A program made the translations under genes and the position numbers. A stretch of DNA of 64,000 nucleotides from JAJNBA01 sp035512775 (GTDB lineage: Bacteria; Actinomycetota; UBA4738; HRBIN12), in contig DATKDI010000045.1 of assembly GCA_035512775.1 (NCBI GenBank), positions 15,416-79,415 on the forward strand. The letters are read 5' to 3'. The notes below the pieces were generated by a model. That model was not told the origin of the DNA and ran no database searches. It saw only the letters and a program-made list of their open reading frames with translations. The first letter of the stretch is position 1. Every line of letters starts with the position of its first letter. Below, one piece after another: positions 42,719 through 50,709 of this stretch.

Positions 42719-43312
42719 TCAGACCTCGCGCCGGCCTTCGATCGCCTGCGAGAGCGTGACCTCATCCGCGTATTCGAGGTCACCACCAACCGGGAGACCG
42801 CTCGCGAGCCTCGTGACCCGGATCCCGGCCGGCTTCAAGAGAGCCGCCACGTACATCGCGGTGGCGTTCCCCTCCAGGTTGGGGTTGGTCGCGAGGATCA
42901 CCTCGGTCACGTGATCACGCTCGACGCGGTCGAGGAGCTCCTGGACCCGGAGATCGTCCGGGCCGATCCCGTCCAGCGGACTGATCGCGCCGCCGAGGAT
43001 GTGATACCGACCCTTATGCAGGGCCGCCTTCTCGATCGTGGCGGCGTCTTTGGGTTCCTCGACGACGCAGAGCAGCGTTCGGTCGCGCGACTCGTCTCCA
43101 CAGATCCGGCAGAGGTCTCCCTCGGCGACGTTGCCGCACTCGCGGCAGAACACGATCCGATCCTTCACCTGCACGATCGCCGCGGCCAGGCGCTTCGCGT
43201 CCTCCGGGGTCGCCTTCACGAGCCAGAACGCCAGGCGTTGCGCGGACTTCGGCCCGACGCCCGGCAGGCGCGCCAGCTCGTCGATCAGCTCCTGGATCGG
43301 ACCCTCGTACAC
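42719..43312 (-). CDS. recR: Recombination mediator protein RecR
   Basis: A 197-residue DNA repair protein that loads RecA with RecF/RecO. The helix-hairpin-helix LARLPGVGPKSAQRLAFWLV is near the N-terminus. It is followed by the four-Cys zinc motif FCRECGNVAEGDLCRICGD and the Toprim domain (LLCVVEEPKDAATIEKAALH, YHILGGAISPLDGIGPDDL). Length is normal. Its stop abuts the stop of the convergent DUF4349 gene in the palindrome TGATCA. It is just downstream of dnaX, the usual bacterial order (without the ybaB-type gene in between). Confidence 0.97.
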   Translation of the reverse strand: MYEGPIQELIDELARLPGVGPKSAQRLAFWLVKATPEDAKRLAAAIVQVKDRIVFCRECGNVAEGDLCRICGDESRDRTLLCVVEEPKDAATIEKAALHKGRYHILGGAISPLDGIGPDDLRVQELLDRVERDHVTEVILATNPNLEGNATAMYVAALLKPAGIRVTRLASGLPVGGDLEYADEVTLSQAIEGRREV

Positions 43313-43315
43313 CGG

Positions 43316-45157
43316 TCAGTCCTCGGGATCATCGGGATCGTCGGCCGGCGTGGCGCCGAGGACGTCCTTGAGACGCTTCAATGCTTCCTCCTCGCTCGGT
43401 TCCTCGGCCTCCTCGACGTAGGCGGCCGCGGCGGGCTCTGTGCCGCCGGCATGCGCTTCGCGCGTCACGCTCTCGATCCTCGGACGGATCCCGAAGAGGT
43501 CGCCCAGGGCCGCCTGCAGTTTGTCGGCACGGCTGGTCACCTGCCGCAGGTTGTTGCGGAACGAGGGAGGGAACGCGAGCTCGAGGGTCTCGCCGTCGAA
43601 CGTCGCCGGCGTCGCACTCTCCAAGAGGGCCCGAAGCACGGGCTGCCCCACCTGGCTGAGGTGGTCGAGCAACGACGGCCACGACCGCCGAAGCATCGTG
43701 ACATCGACGCTGTCCGCGGACGCCGCGTGCGGCGCATCGGCAGCCGCAGGAGCCGCTTCGGAGGCCGCCGGGGTCGCCTCGACAGGCGCCGGGGCCGACT
43801 CGGCGAGGACCTCGACATCGGAGGTCGATGTGGTCGCCGCCGGGGCCGTCTCGGCGGGGACCTCGACGCCGGAGGGTGGCTGGCTCGAGGCCGAAGCCGT
43901 CTCCGAGGGCACGAGCGCCGGCGTTGGGTCCCCGACGTGGGCGGCGGCGGTAGCGGCGGTAGCGGCCCCGGCGGCTGGAACCACGCTCGCCGGGTCGACG
44001 TTCGCCAAGCGCTCGAGCCGCTCGAGCCGTGCCAGCGTCCCTGCGGGCGACGGATCGGTCTCGGGGATCGTCGCCCTCACCAAGGCGAGCTCCAGGGAGA
44101 GGCGCGGCGACGTGGTCCAGCGCATGTCGTTCTGGGCGGCCAGCAACAGCTCGATCACGCGAGCGAGCTCGGCGGAGGAGAACTTCTCGGCCTGGATCCG
44201 TAGAGCCTCGTATCCGTCCGCGGGGATGTCGAGCAGATCCTCCTGGCCCGGCGCCGTCTTGACGAGCAGTAGGTCACGGAAGTGAGCGAGTGTTTCGTTG
44301 GTCACGTTGCGAAGGTCCTGTCCGTCCTGGACGAGACGATTGATGATCTCGAACGAGCTTCGCGCATCGCCGACCGCCACGCCGTCCGCCAGCTCGACCT
44401 GCACCTGGCTGCGTGGGGCCCCCAGCAACGCCTGGATCGCGGCATCGTCGACCTTCTGTCCGCCGAGCACCCCGGCCTGATCCAGCAGCGACAGCGCGTC
44501 TCGCGCAGATCCCTCCGCATGCCGAGCGATCGCGTGGGCCGCGGAGTCGTCCAGCGTGACCCCCTCGGACGCGGCGACCTTCTGCAACAACTCCGAGAGC
44601 CCCTCCATGGTGTGCCGGCGGAAGTCGAAGCGCTGGCAGCGGCCGACGATCGTGGCGGGCATCTTGTGGGGCTCGGTGGTCGCGAGGACGAAGCGGACGC
44701 CGGGCGGCGGCTCCTCGAAGACCTTCAGCAGCGCGTCGAAGGCTTCACGGGAAAGGCGCTGCGCCTCGTCGATGATGTAGACCTTCTCGCGGCCCTGCAC
44801 CGGCGCGGTGGGCGCCTTCTCGCGGAGCTCCCGTGCATCCTCCACGCCGCCGTGAGACGCCGCGTCGATCTCCACCACGTCGAGATGCGTGCCGTCACGG
44901 ATGGCCACGCACTGGTCGCAGCCACCGCACGGCTCCGCCGTCGGTCCGGTCGCGCAGTTGACCATCTTGGCCAGGATCCGCGCGGTGGAGGTTTTCCCGG
45001 TTCCACGGGGACCACAGAAGAGGAAGGCGTGGTGCAGACGGCCGTCGCGGATCGCGCCCGTGAGCGCACGCACGACGTGATCCTGGCCGAGGACCTCGGC
45101 CGGCGTCTGCGGTCGATACCTGCGATAGAGCGCTTGGTGCTGCCTGTCCTCCGCCAT
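43316..45157 (-). CDS. dnaX: DNA polymerase III gamma/tau subunit
   Basis: A 613-residue clamp-loader ATPase. The N-terminal part has ALYRRYRPQTPAEVLGQDHV, Walker A FLFCGPRGTGKTSTARILAK, the zinc-module cysteines (NCATGPTAEPCGGCDQC), the DEAQRLSREAFDALLKVFEE Walker B and the FVLATTEPHKMPATIVGRCQ sensor region. Domain III ends near residue 365. The C-terminal ~240 residues contain a long Ala/Val/Glu/Thr/Pro-rich low-complexity linker (~400-490) and a folded end with DNA-polymerase-contact character. It lies directly downstream of the SRP RNA gene. Confidence 0.97.
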   Translation of the reverse strand: MAEDRQHQALYRRYRPQTPAEVLGQDHVVRALTGAIRDGRLHHAFLFCGPRGTGKTSTARILAKMVNCATGPTAEPCGGCDQCVAIRDGTHLDVVEIDAASHGGVEDARELREKAPTAPVQGREKVYIIDEAQRLSREAFDALLKVFEEPPPGVRFVLATTEPHKMPATIVGRCQRFDFRRHTMEGLSELLQKVAASEGVTLDDSAAHAIARHAEGSARDALSLLDQAGVLGGQKVDDAAIQALLGAPRSQVQVELADGVAVGDARSSFEIINRLVQDGQDLRNVTNETLAHFRDLLLVKTAPGQEDLLDIPADGYEALRIQAEKFSSAELARVIELLLAAQNDMRWTTSPRLSLELALVRATIPETDPSPAGTLARLERLERLANVDPASVVPAAGAATAATAAAHVGDPTPALVPSETASASSQPPSGVEVPAETAPAATTSTSDVEVLAESAPAPVEATPAASEAAPAAADAPHAASADSVDVTMLRRSWPSLLDHLSQVGQPVLRALLESATPATFDGETLELAFPPSFRNNLRQVTSRADKLQAALGDLFGIRPRIESVTREAHAGGTEPAAAAYVEEAEEPSEEEALKRLKDVLGATPADDPDDPED

Positions 45158-45189
45158 CTACCTGGTTCCCTCGCCCTCCCCTACAAAGG

Positions 45190-45462
45190 TGTGACCGTGC
45201 ACCCGCCGTCGACGCCGCGAGACTCGGCCGCTACCCGACAACGGAGCTCCGGCCGGGCTTGCCCACGGCACCCGCCGGTTCACGCTTAGGGCTGCTTCCT
45301 TCCGGACCTGACCCGGTTCGCGTTCTGGCGTCGCGTGGGACCCGACCTTCAACGCTCCCTGCCGGGGCGCTCCGGACCTCGCGGGCCTCGGGCGGGGATT
45401 CAGCCCCGCTGAAGCGGATCGCGGGTACAGGGCACCGCTAGCTCCCCGCCTAGCACGGTCAC
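45190..45462 (-). ncRNA. ffs: Signal recognition particle RNA, large (Alu-containing) type
   Basis: The minus strand carries the SRP core GGTCAGGTCCGGAAGGAAGC followed by AGCC (45291-45313) with its GGAA tetraloop. It also carries the Alu-domain text GGTGCCCTGTACCCGC and GGGGCTGAATCCCC seen in the Bacillus-type scRNA (about 45395-45450). A perfect 9-base closing stem pairs 45192-45200 with 45453-45461. Internal stems near the core also pair (ACGC with GCGT; GGTCGGG with CCCGGCC). This gives ~273 nt with both Alu and S domains, unlike the ~100-nt 4.5S form. Exact ends are estimated from the closing stem. Confidence 0.88.
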
Positions 45463-45469
45463 GGAGCCG

Positions 45470-45475
45470 AGTATA
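45470..45475 (-). promoter_or_regulatory. Probable -10 element of the SRP RNA
   Basis: TATACT on the minus strand ends 8 bases before the closing stem of the SRP RNA, a good distance for a start at about 45462. No matching -35 hexamer was recognised. Confidence 0.45.
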
Positions 45476-45504
45476 CGTGGGCCCTCCGACGTGCCATCCG
45501 AGTC

Positions 45505-45873
45505 CTACCCCGGCCCGTCGACATTCGTCAGCGGCTCGCCCTGCCCCGCACGCACCACCACCACCGCGCCCTGCTCGGTCGAAGGGTTGCTCTCGCGGTG
45601 CACGACGCCCTTCCCGACGAAGACGAAGTCGCCCGGACCTGCATCGAAGGTCTCCTCGCCGGCCGACCCGAACTCCATCCGAAGCGATCCCGTGAGGACG
45701 TAGATCGCGCTCTCGTACTCGCCGTGGTGATGCCACCCGGAGACCATCCCCGCCTCCGTCCGCGCCAAGCCAGCCCACATCCCCTCGGTCTCCACGTCCT
45801 GCTCACGAACGATCCCCGGCGTTGGCTGGCCCTCCACCCGCTCCTCGGGCGTGACCCGATAGATCGTGCTCAT
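45505..45873 (-). CDS. Small cupin-domain protein
   Basis: A 122-residue single-domain cupin. The first metal motif is seen as SGWHHHGEYESAIYVLTGSL (H-H-x-x-x-E) and the second as DFVFVGKGVVHRESNPSTEQ (with G-x-x-H). The strand between them, GDFVFVGKG, has the usual glycines. Such proteins bind a divalent metal and may act as isomerase, dioxygenase or sensor; nothing here decides. The ATG at 45873 follows GGAG; an in-frame upstream Met has no such site. Confidence 0.88.
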   Translation of the reverse strand: MSTIYRVTPEERVEGQPTPGIVREQDVETEGMWAGLARTEAGMVSGWHHHGEYESAIYVLTGSLRMEFGSAGEETFDAGPGDFVFVGKGVVHRESNPSTEQGAVVVVRAGQGEPLTNVDGPG

Positions 45874-46007
45874 CCAGCTCCTCCCCCAGCCCCTTCGTCC
45901 CATGATGCCGCGTGAGCGGGAACCACGCTCGGCCGGGGGTCGTCCAACCCCCGTTCAGCCGGACGAGTGCGGCACTCCCGCCGCTCCCTTCCCTCACGGA
46001 GGACACG

Positions 46008-46673
46008 ATGGCGATCACGACACGGGCACGGATGGCATTGTTCCTTTCGATCGCTGCGCTGCTGGTCGCCGGGATCGCCGGCGCGCAGTACGTGGGTGCC
46101 AGCTCCGAGCCGGTGGCCGGATCCGAGCCCGGATCCGGCGGCGGCTCGGACGGCGTGGCAGGTATCTGCGTGGCGCCGGGGGAAGTGAACGCGGACGGTG
46201 CGAGCGGAAGCCCCGGATCAGACGGGTGCAACGACACGATCGACAACCCGGTGGTGGTCGATCCCGGCGACTGCGGCGAGAAGGTCAGCGGCACCGGACC
46301 CGACGCGATCGTCAGCTACACACCCTGTCCGGGTGACGACGAGCCCGTGGTCACCGATCCGTACGACGGGGCGCAGAGGGTGGAGCCGACACCTGGGATG
46401 GCCGGGGTCAACCCCACCGCGTTCGACAAGGTCGTCGTGGGCGACGATGGCAGGACCCTCACGATCTTCTTCTGGAGCGGTGTCGAGCCCTGCTACGTCC
46501 TCGACCGCGTCGACGTCGACGCGAGTCGAGACGCCATCACGGTCACCCTGTTCCAAGGTCACGATGCGAGCGCCGGCGACGTCGCGTGCATCGAGATCGC
46601 GCTCCTCAAGAAGGTCGTCGTGCAACTGGACGAGCCGGTCGGGGATCGGCGCATCGTGGACGGGGCCGCGTGA
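46008..46673 (+). CDS. Secreted hypothetical protein
   Basis: A 221-residue exported protein of unknown function. A signal peptide covers ~1-27 (ARMALFLSIAALLVAGIAGA). An acidic Gly/Ser/Asp-rich region holds about six cysteines (GICVAPGEV, GCNDTID, DCGEKVSG, YTPCPGDD), and a folded end carries KVVVGDDGRTLTIFFWSGVE, PCYVLDRVDVDASRDAITVT and VACIEIALLKKVVVQLDEP. The last part is a pattern found in many actinobacterial secreted proteins of unknown role. The start follows GGAGGA at a 4-base gap. The gene ends at a hairpin shared with the convergent GNAT gene. Confidence 0.8.
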   Translation: MAITTRARMALFLSIAALLVAGIAGAQYVGASSEPVAGSEPGSGGGSDGVAGICVAPGEVNADGASGSPGSDGCNDTIDNPVVVDPGDCGEKVSGTGPDAIVSYTPCPGDDEPVVTDPYDGAQRVEPTPGMAGVNPTAFDKVVVGDDGRTLTIFFWSGVEPCYVLDRVDVDASRDAITVTLFQGHDASAGDVACIEIALLKKVVVQLDEPVGDRRIVDGAA

Positions 46674-46695
46674 ACCGACACGCGGTGCGGTTGGG

Positions 46696-46722
46696 GGCGG
46701 GCGGCCGGAAGGGTCGCCCGCC
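46696..46722. terminator. Bidirectional hairpin between convergent genes
   Basis: GGCGGGCG (46696-46703) and CGCCCGCC (46715-46722) form a perfect 8-base stem with an 11-base loop, between the stops of the secreted protein gene and the GNAT gene. A pyrimidine-rich TCTTCATCTCTT follows on the plus side. Confidence 0.6.
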
Positions 46723-46725
46723 TCT

Positions 46726-47490
46726 TCATCTCTTGGCGGCCCACACCTCCCACTGGGAGATCGGCAGGAACCCGAGGCCTTCGTACATCCGCTGAGCCAT
46801 GTCCGACGGCTGCAGCCAAGCGAGGTCCGTCCGATCGTCGAACGCACGAGCCGCGCGGATCGTGAGCGCGGCGCCGATGCCCCGGCGACGGGCAGACTCC
46901 ACAACACCGACGCCGAAGATCCCGACGGTGTCGTGGAGCAGATACGCGGACGCCTCGCCGACGGGCTCGCCGTCGATCCAGGAGATGAACATCCGGAGGC
47001 GTTCGTCCAGAAGCATCTTCCGTCCGACGAATCCTTCCGCGATCTCCGGCGGCGTTCCGAACGTCGCCACCTCGACCGCGCGCACGGCCTCGAGGTCAGA
47101 CTCCTCCCGCACTTCACGGATCTCGACGTCCGCCGGGAGGACCTCGGCGGGGAGTAGCCCGATGGGCACGGCCATCGTGGGCCAGGACTCGACACGCTGC
47201 AGCCCCGCCGCTCGGATCGCGGCCTCCACACGCGGATGCCGGCCAACCTCGATCTCGATGCCGAAGAAGGGGTGACCCCGGGACCGGAAGACCGCACGAG
47301 CTTCCTCGATCGCGGCAGCCGGATCGTCCGGCTCCCGGATCACGCGCGTCCCGTTCAACTCGGGGGCAGGGAGGTTGGAGAACGCGACGAGGAGACCCGC
47401 GACCTCGACGACCTCACCACCTTCGACGATCTCCGCGCGAACGCGTTCTCCCTCCAAGCCCGCTGCGACGATGCGGTCAGCGAGGTCCAC
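46726..47490 (-). CDS. GNAT family N-acetyltransferase
   Basis: A 254-residue acetyltransferase. The C-terminal half is a clear GNAT domain: VEIREVREESDLEAVRAVEV at the start, then SWIDGEPVGEASAYLLHDTV, FGVGVVESARRRGIGAALTI with the acetyl-CoA loop (RRRGIG), and YEGLGFLPISQWEVW. The N-terminal half (LPAPELNGTRVIREPDDPAA) resembles the partner domain seen in many actinobacterial GNATs. The GTG at 47490 keeps it clear of the divergent phosphatase gene at 47524; no strong ribosome binding site is visible, so both genes may use very short leaders. The substrate is unknown. Confidence 0.78.
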   Translation of the reverse strand: MDLADRIVAAGLEGERVRAEIVEGGEVVEVAGLLVAFSNLPAPELNGTRVIREPDDPAAAIEEARAVFRSRGHPFFGIEIEVGRHPRVEAAIRAAGLQRVESWPTMAVPIGLLPAEVLPADVEIREVREESDLEAVRAVEVATFGTPPEIAEGFVGRKMLLDERLRMFISWIDGEPVGEASAYLLHDTVGIFGVGVVESARRRGIGAALTIRAARAFDDRTDLAWLQPSDMAQRMYEGLGFLPISQWEVWAAKR

Positions 47491-47523
47491 CCGGGCATGC
47501 TCCCACGCGGCTACCCTGCCGCG

Positions 47524-48219
47524 ATGCTGCCGATCGGCGCCGTGATCGTCGACTTCGACGGAACCGCGTGCCTGCACGACGTCGGTGTGGATCTGTTGGA
47601 GAGGTTCGGGGCGCGCAGCGACACACTCGCCGAGGTCGATCGCGCCTTCGACGCGGGGGAGGTCGGCCTCCGCGACGTGCTCGTCGCGGAGGCCGCCTCG
47701 CTCCGCGCCGACGATCGAGAGCTGATCGCGTTCGCCCTCGAGCATTGTCCACTCGATCCCACGTTCGCACCGTTCGCGACCTGGGTGGCGACCGAGGGTC
47801 TGCCGCTCACCGTGGTCTCCGACGGCTTCGGATTCCACGTTCGGCCGCTGCTCGAAGCGGCCGGACTCGACCACCTTCCCGTCGTGACGAACGACTGGGA
47901 CGGCGGGCGCCTCGTGTTCGGCGCGGCGCATCCGACCTGCGTCGGTTGCGGCACGTGCAAGAAGCAGGCCGTGGAGCGAGCGCGCGAGGCTCACGGGACC
48001 GTGGCGTTCGTGGGAGACGGCGTCAGCGACCGGTTCGGCGCGCGATACGCAGACATCACGTTCGCGAAGGACGCCCTCGCGGAGCACTGCCGCCGGGAAT
48101 CGATCCCGTTCTTCCCCTACGAGGACTTCGACGACGTTCGAAGCGGTCTCGAGGAGCTCGGCGTTCCCTCCTCGCCGGTCGACGGTGAGCCGTGCCCGGG
48201 ATGGCGTGATCCGACGTGA
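47524..48219 (+). CDS. HAD-family phosphatase (MtnX/SerB-like)
   Basis: A 231-residue haloacid dehalogenase-type phosphatase. Motif I is VIVDFDGTACLHDVGVD, with the second Asp of DxDxT replaced as DFDGT, which is normal for the family. Motif II is LTVVSDGFGFHVRPLLEA. The late motif is VAFVGDGVSDRFGARYAD with GDGxSD. A four-Cys cluster PTCVGCGTCKKQ sits in the cap/insert region, as in MtnX-like enzymes. A phosphoserine- or thiosugar-type substrate is likely but not proven. It overlaps the following GNAT gene by 4 bases. Confidence 0.88.
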   Translation: MLPIGAVIVDFDGTACLHDVGVDLLERFGARSDTLAEVDRAFDAGEVGLRDVLVAEAASLRADDRELIAFALEHCPLDPTFAPFATWVATEGLPLTVVSDGFGFHVRPLLEAAGLDHLPVVTNDWDGGRLVFGAAHPTCVGCGTCKKQAVERAREAHGTVAFVGDGVSDRFGARYADITFAKDALAEHCRRESIPFFPYEDFDDVRSGLEELGVPSSPVDGEPCPGWRDPT

Positions 48220-49108
48220 TGCTCCCCGACGGTCTTCGCGCGCGCCCACTCACGACCGAGGACGTCGACGAGACCGTTGCCATGGTGAACGCCTGCGAGC
48301 TCACGACTCCGGCGAGCTCATGCTCGAGCGTGCCGACCTGCTCGCGGACTCGAGAACCATTGGCTTCGACCTCACCCGTGACTGGATCGGCGTGCTCGAG
48401 GAGGACCGGATCGTCGGTCGAGGGCTGTTCGTTCATCGCCGTAGCGCCTGGATCGACGTGCACCCGACCGCTCGCGGCCGCGGCATCGGGAGCTGGCTGC
48501 GAGAGTGGAGCGAGGACCGGACACGGGAGGTCGGTGCCGAGCGGATCGGTCAGACGATCGAGGATCGACGGATCGACGCGACCGCGCTGCTCCGGCACGC
48601 CGGCTACGCGCCCCGGAGGACGTCGTGGATCCTGCGCATGGATCATCCGACGCAACCTCCGGCCCCCGCGCCTCCTGAGGGCATCCGACTCCGCTCATCC
48701 GAGCCCGGCGACGACGACGAGGCCCTCAGGATGTTCGAGCGAGCCTTCAGCGAGTGGGAGGATCGGGTCGCGAACGCGCCCGGCACGTGGCGGGCGATGG
48801 TGACCGAGCGTGAGGGGTTCCGACCCGACGATCTCGTCCTGGCCTTCGACGGCGACCGGATCGTCGGCGGCGTGTTCCTCATCGACGCAGACGAGATCTG
48901 GGTCGACAAGCTCGCGGTCGAGCGGGAGTTCCGGCATCGCGGGATCGCTCGCGCGCTACTGCAGACGGCCTTCGCGCGGTCGTTCGAGCGCGGCTATCGC
49001 TGGACGAGCCTGTCCACCGACTCGGACACGGGAGCGCTGTCGCTCTACGAGCGTGTGGGCATGCGTATCCACCGCTCGTTCACCCATCTCTCGCTCGACC
49101 TGCCGTGA
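48216..49108 (+). pseudogene. Two-domain GNAT acetyltransferase gene with a frameshift
   Basis: The gene starts at GTG/ATG (48216/48219) with LPDGLRARPLTTEDVDETVA and MVNACEL, then needs a shift to the frame that reads HDSGELMLERADLLADSRTI near 48300-48304. A single missing base explains it. The rest to 49108 has two GNAT domains: GRGLFVHRRSAWIDVHPTAR with GRGIGSWL, and DEIWVDKLAVEREFRHRGIA with ALSLYERVGMRIHRSF. The layout is like mycothiol synthase-type tandem GNATs. Downstream coding is otherwise intact, so a sequencing error is plausible, or the gene is recently inactivated. It is coupled to the phosphatase gene. Confidence 0.75.
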
Positions 49109-49119
49109 CGCGTCCGACG

Positions 49120-49207
49120 CGGTGGCCGAGGGATTCGAACCCTCGAGGGAGTCAACCCCCCTACACGCTTTCCAGGCGTGTCCCTTCGGCCACTCGGGCA
49201 GGCCACC
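49120..49207 (-). tRNA. tRNA-Ser (GGA)
   Basis: An 88-base class II tRNA on the minus strand. Acceptor arms GGTGGCC and GGCCACC pair over 7 bases with discriminator G. The anticodon stem-loop is CACGC-CTGGAAA-GCGTG, with anticodon GGA. A long variable arm and the T-loop GGTTCGAATCCC are present. CCA is not encoded. Confidence 0.95.
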
Positions 49208-49213
49208 GGGACG

Positions 49214-49219
49214 AGTCTA
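49214..49219 (-). promoter_or_regulatory. Possible -10 element of tRNA-Ser (GGA)
   Basis: TAGACT lies 6 bases before the tRNA 5' end on the minus strand. The same TAGACTCGTC text occurs before the second tRNA-Ser, supporting a shared promoter element. No -35 was recognised. Confidence 0.4.
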
Positions 49220-49309
49220 CCGAGGCAACTTGGGGCGCCGATCAGGCGGTCATCGTCGCGATGGAACTCGCGAACTTCGCCTGGCCGGTCGACGTGAGGG
49301 GATCGCCGG

Positions 49310-49335
49310 GGGCGGGCCCTCGAACGGGCCCGCCC
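49310..49335 (-). terminator. Strong GC hairpin downstream of tRNA-Ser (CGA)
   Basis: GGGCGGGCCC and GGGCCCGCCC form a perfect 10-base stem with a 6-base loop, starting 7 bases after the tRNA 3' end on the minus strand. There is no U-tract, so it may act in processing or weak termination. Confidence 0.5.
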
Positions 49336-49341
49336 GGGTGG

Positions 49342-49431
49342 CGGAGGCGGCGTGATTCGAACACGCGAGGGGCGGATTAGGCCCCTAACCGCTTTCGAGG
49401 CGGTCCCGTTCGTCCGCTCCGGCACGCCTCC
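49342..49431 (-). tRNA. tRNA-Ser (CGA)
   Basis: A 90-base class II tRNA on the minus strand. Acceptor GGAGGCG pairs with CGCCTCC, discriminator G. The anticodon stem-loop CCGC-CTCGAAA-GCGG gives anticodon CGA. The variable arm is long and the T-loop GTTCGAATC is present. CCA is not encoded. It lies 134 bases upstream of the tRNA-Ser (GGA). Confidence 0.95.
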
Positions 49432-49438
49432 GGCGACG

Positions 49439-49444
49439 AGTCTA
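49439..49444 (-). promoter_or_regulatory. Possible -10 element of tRNA-Ser (CGA)
   Basis: TAGACT lies 7 bases before the tRNA 5' end, matching the element before the other tRNA-Ser. No clear -35. Confidence 0.4.
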
Positions 49445-49492
49445 TCGGCCCCGGATCGACGTTCCCGATCGATCGTGCGAGGATCCACGAAC

Positions 49493-49882
49493 GTGGACGT
49501 CAAGAGCCTGGAACGCGTGCCGCTGTTCGCCGGCCTGTCGCACAAGGAACGCGAGAAGGTCGCGCGCTGGGCCGACACCGTCGAGCTGCCCCCAGGCAAG
49601 CATCTCCTCGACGAGGGCAGGCTGCCCCACGAGTTCTTCGTGATCGTGGACGGCGAGGTCGAGGTTCTTCACGACGAGAAGCGCCTCGCCACGCTGGGTC
49701 CCGGTGACTTCTTCGGTGAGATCGCGCTGATCGAGCACGGACGCCGGACGGCTTCGGTCGTGACGACGACGCCGACGACCTTGGCCGTCATGAGCTCGGC
49801 GTCGTTCGCAGCGATGCGGCGCGAGATGGCGGAGGTCGCCCTCAGGATCGACGACGCGATCCGTGAGCGGCTCGCCCGCTAG
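49493..49882 (+). CDS. Single-domain cyclic nucleotide-binding (CRP-like) protein
   Basis: A 129-residue cyclic-nucleotide-binding domain without a DNA-binding domain. It reads SLERVPLFAGLSHKEREKVA, HLLDEGRLPHEFFVIVDGEV, GDFFGEIALIEHGRRTASVV (the phosphate-binding cassette FGEIALIEHGRRTASV) and VMSSASFAAMRREMAEVALR. The GE...R-TA pattern suggests cAMP binding is kept. An ORF this short probably acts as a regulatory subunit or sensor. Starts at GTG 49493, or GTG 49475 in the same frame. A class III cyclase is encoded at 57198-57929, so a cAMP link is possible but unproven. Confidence 0.85.
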   Translation: MDVKSLERVPLFAGLSHKEREKVARWADTVELPPGKHLLDEGRLPHEFFVIVDGEVEVLHDEKRLATLGPGDFFGEIALIEHGRRTASVVTTTPTTLAVMSSASFAAMRREMAEVALRIDDAIRERLAR

Positions 49883-50349
49883 CGCCGCTCCCGGAAGAAG
49901 GCACGTAGCAGGTCCCCGCATTCCTCCGCGAGCACCCCTTCCGTCAGGGACACCGTGTGATTCAGCCGGGGGTCCTGCACGAGGTTCCCGAGCGACCCCG
50001 CGAAGCCGGCTTTCGGATCCGCGGCGCCGAACACGACGCGGTCCAGCCTCGAAAGCACGGCGGCCCCGGCGCACATCGCGCAGGGCTCCAGGGTGACCGT
50101 GAGCGTGCAGCGATCGAGACGCCATGATCCGAGAGCGGCTGCGGCCGCTCGCAACGCCAGGATCTCCGCATGGGCCGTCGGGTCGGACGCCAGCTCCCGC
50201 TCGTTGCCTGCCGCCGAAAGGAGATCGCCCTCCCGAGTGACCACGGCACCGATCGGGACGTCGCCGTGATCGAGACATCGCTTGGCTTCTTCCAATGCGA
50301 GCCGCATGGTGCGTTCGTCGTCCTCAGGCTCTCCCGGCGTCAGTCCCAT
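49879..50349 (-). CDS. tadA: tRNA-specific adenosine deaminase
   Basis: A 156-residue zinc deaminase that converts A34 of tRNA-Arg(ACG) to inosine. The zinc motifs HAEILALRAA (HAE) and PCAMCAGAAVLSR (PCxxC) are intact, and the C-terminal helix ends with LLRAFFRERR as usual. The tRNA-Arg (ACG) at 61579-61652 in this window is its expected substrate. It converges with the cyclic-nucleotide-binding gene (4-base overlap of stops) and overlaps the metallopeptidase gene start-side by 10 bases. Confidence 0.95.
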   Translation of the reverse strand: MGLTPGEPEDDERTMRLALEEAKRCLDHGDVPIGAVVTREGDLLSAAGNERELASDPTAHAEILALRAAAAALGSWRLDRCTLTVTLEPCAMCAGAAVLSRLDRVVFGAADPKAGFAGSLGNLVQDPRLNHTVSLTEGVLAEECGDLLRAFFRERR

Positions 50350-50690
50350 CCGAGCCCTTCGAGTCGTTCGTCCGAGATCCCGAAGTGATGAGCGACCTCA
50401 TGCACCACCGTCTCCGCGATGACGGCGCGGAGCTCTTCGTCGTCATCGCCCGCCTCGCTCTCGATCGTCGCGCGGTAGAGCGTGATCCGATCGGGGAGAG
50501 CTCCGGAATAGTCCTCGCGCTCCGTCTGAGCGATGCCTTCATACAGACCGAGGAGGTCGGGTTCGTCCGGGGGCGGGTGATCCTCCACGAGGACCGCGAC
50601 GTTGTCCATCGACTCCTGCACCCACCCGGGAAGCTCGTCCAACGCGTCGGCCACGAGGGATTCGAACCGGCGTCGAGAGCGGCGCGACAT
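50340..50690 (-). CDS. Zincin-like metallopeptidase family protein
   Basis: A 116-residue protein with the zinc-peptidase motif VVHEVAHHFGISDERLEGLG (HExxH plus downstream Asp/Glu), matching the short 'metallopeptidase family' (Zincin_1) found widely in actinobacteria. EDHPPPDEPDLLGLYEG and LPDRITLYRATIE are further family segments. Cellular role unknown. I took the ATG at 50690, which leaves 19 bases to the divergent nicotinate phosphoribosyltransferase gene; an earlier in-frame start would overlap it. Confidence 0.88.
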   Translation of the reverse strand: MSRRSRRRFESLVADALDELPGWVQESMDNVAVLVEDHPPPDEPDLLGLYEGIAQTEREDYSGALPDRITLYRATIESEAGDDDEELRAVIAETVVHEVAHHFGISDERLEGLGWD

Positions 50691-50709
50691 CGCCTGTAGC
50701 CTACGTCGC

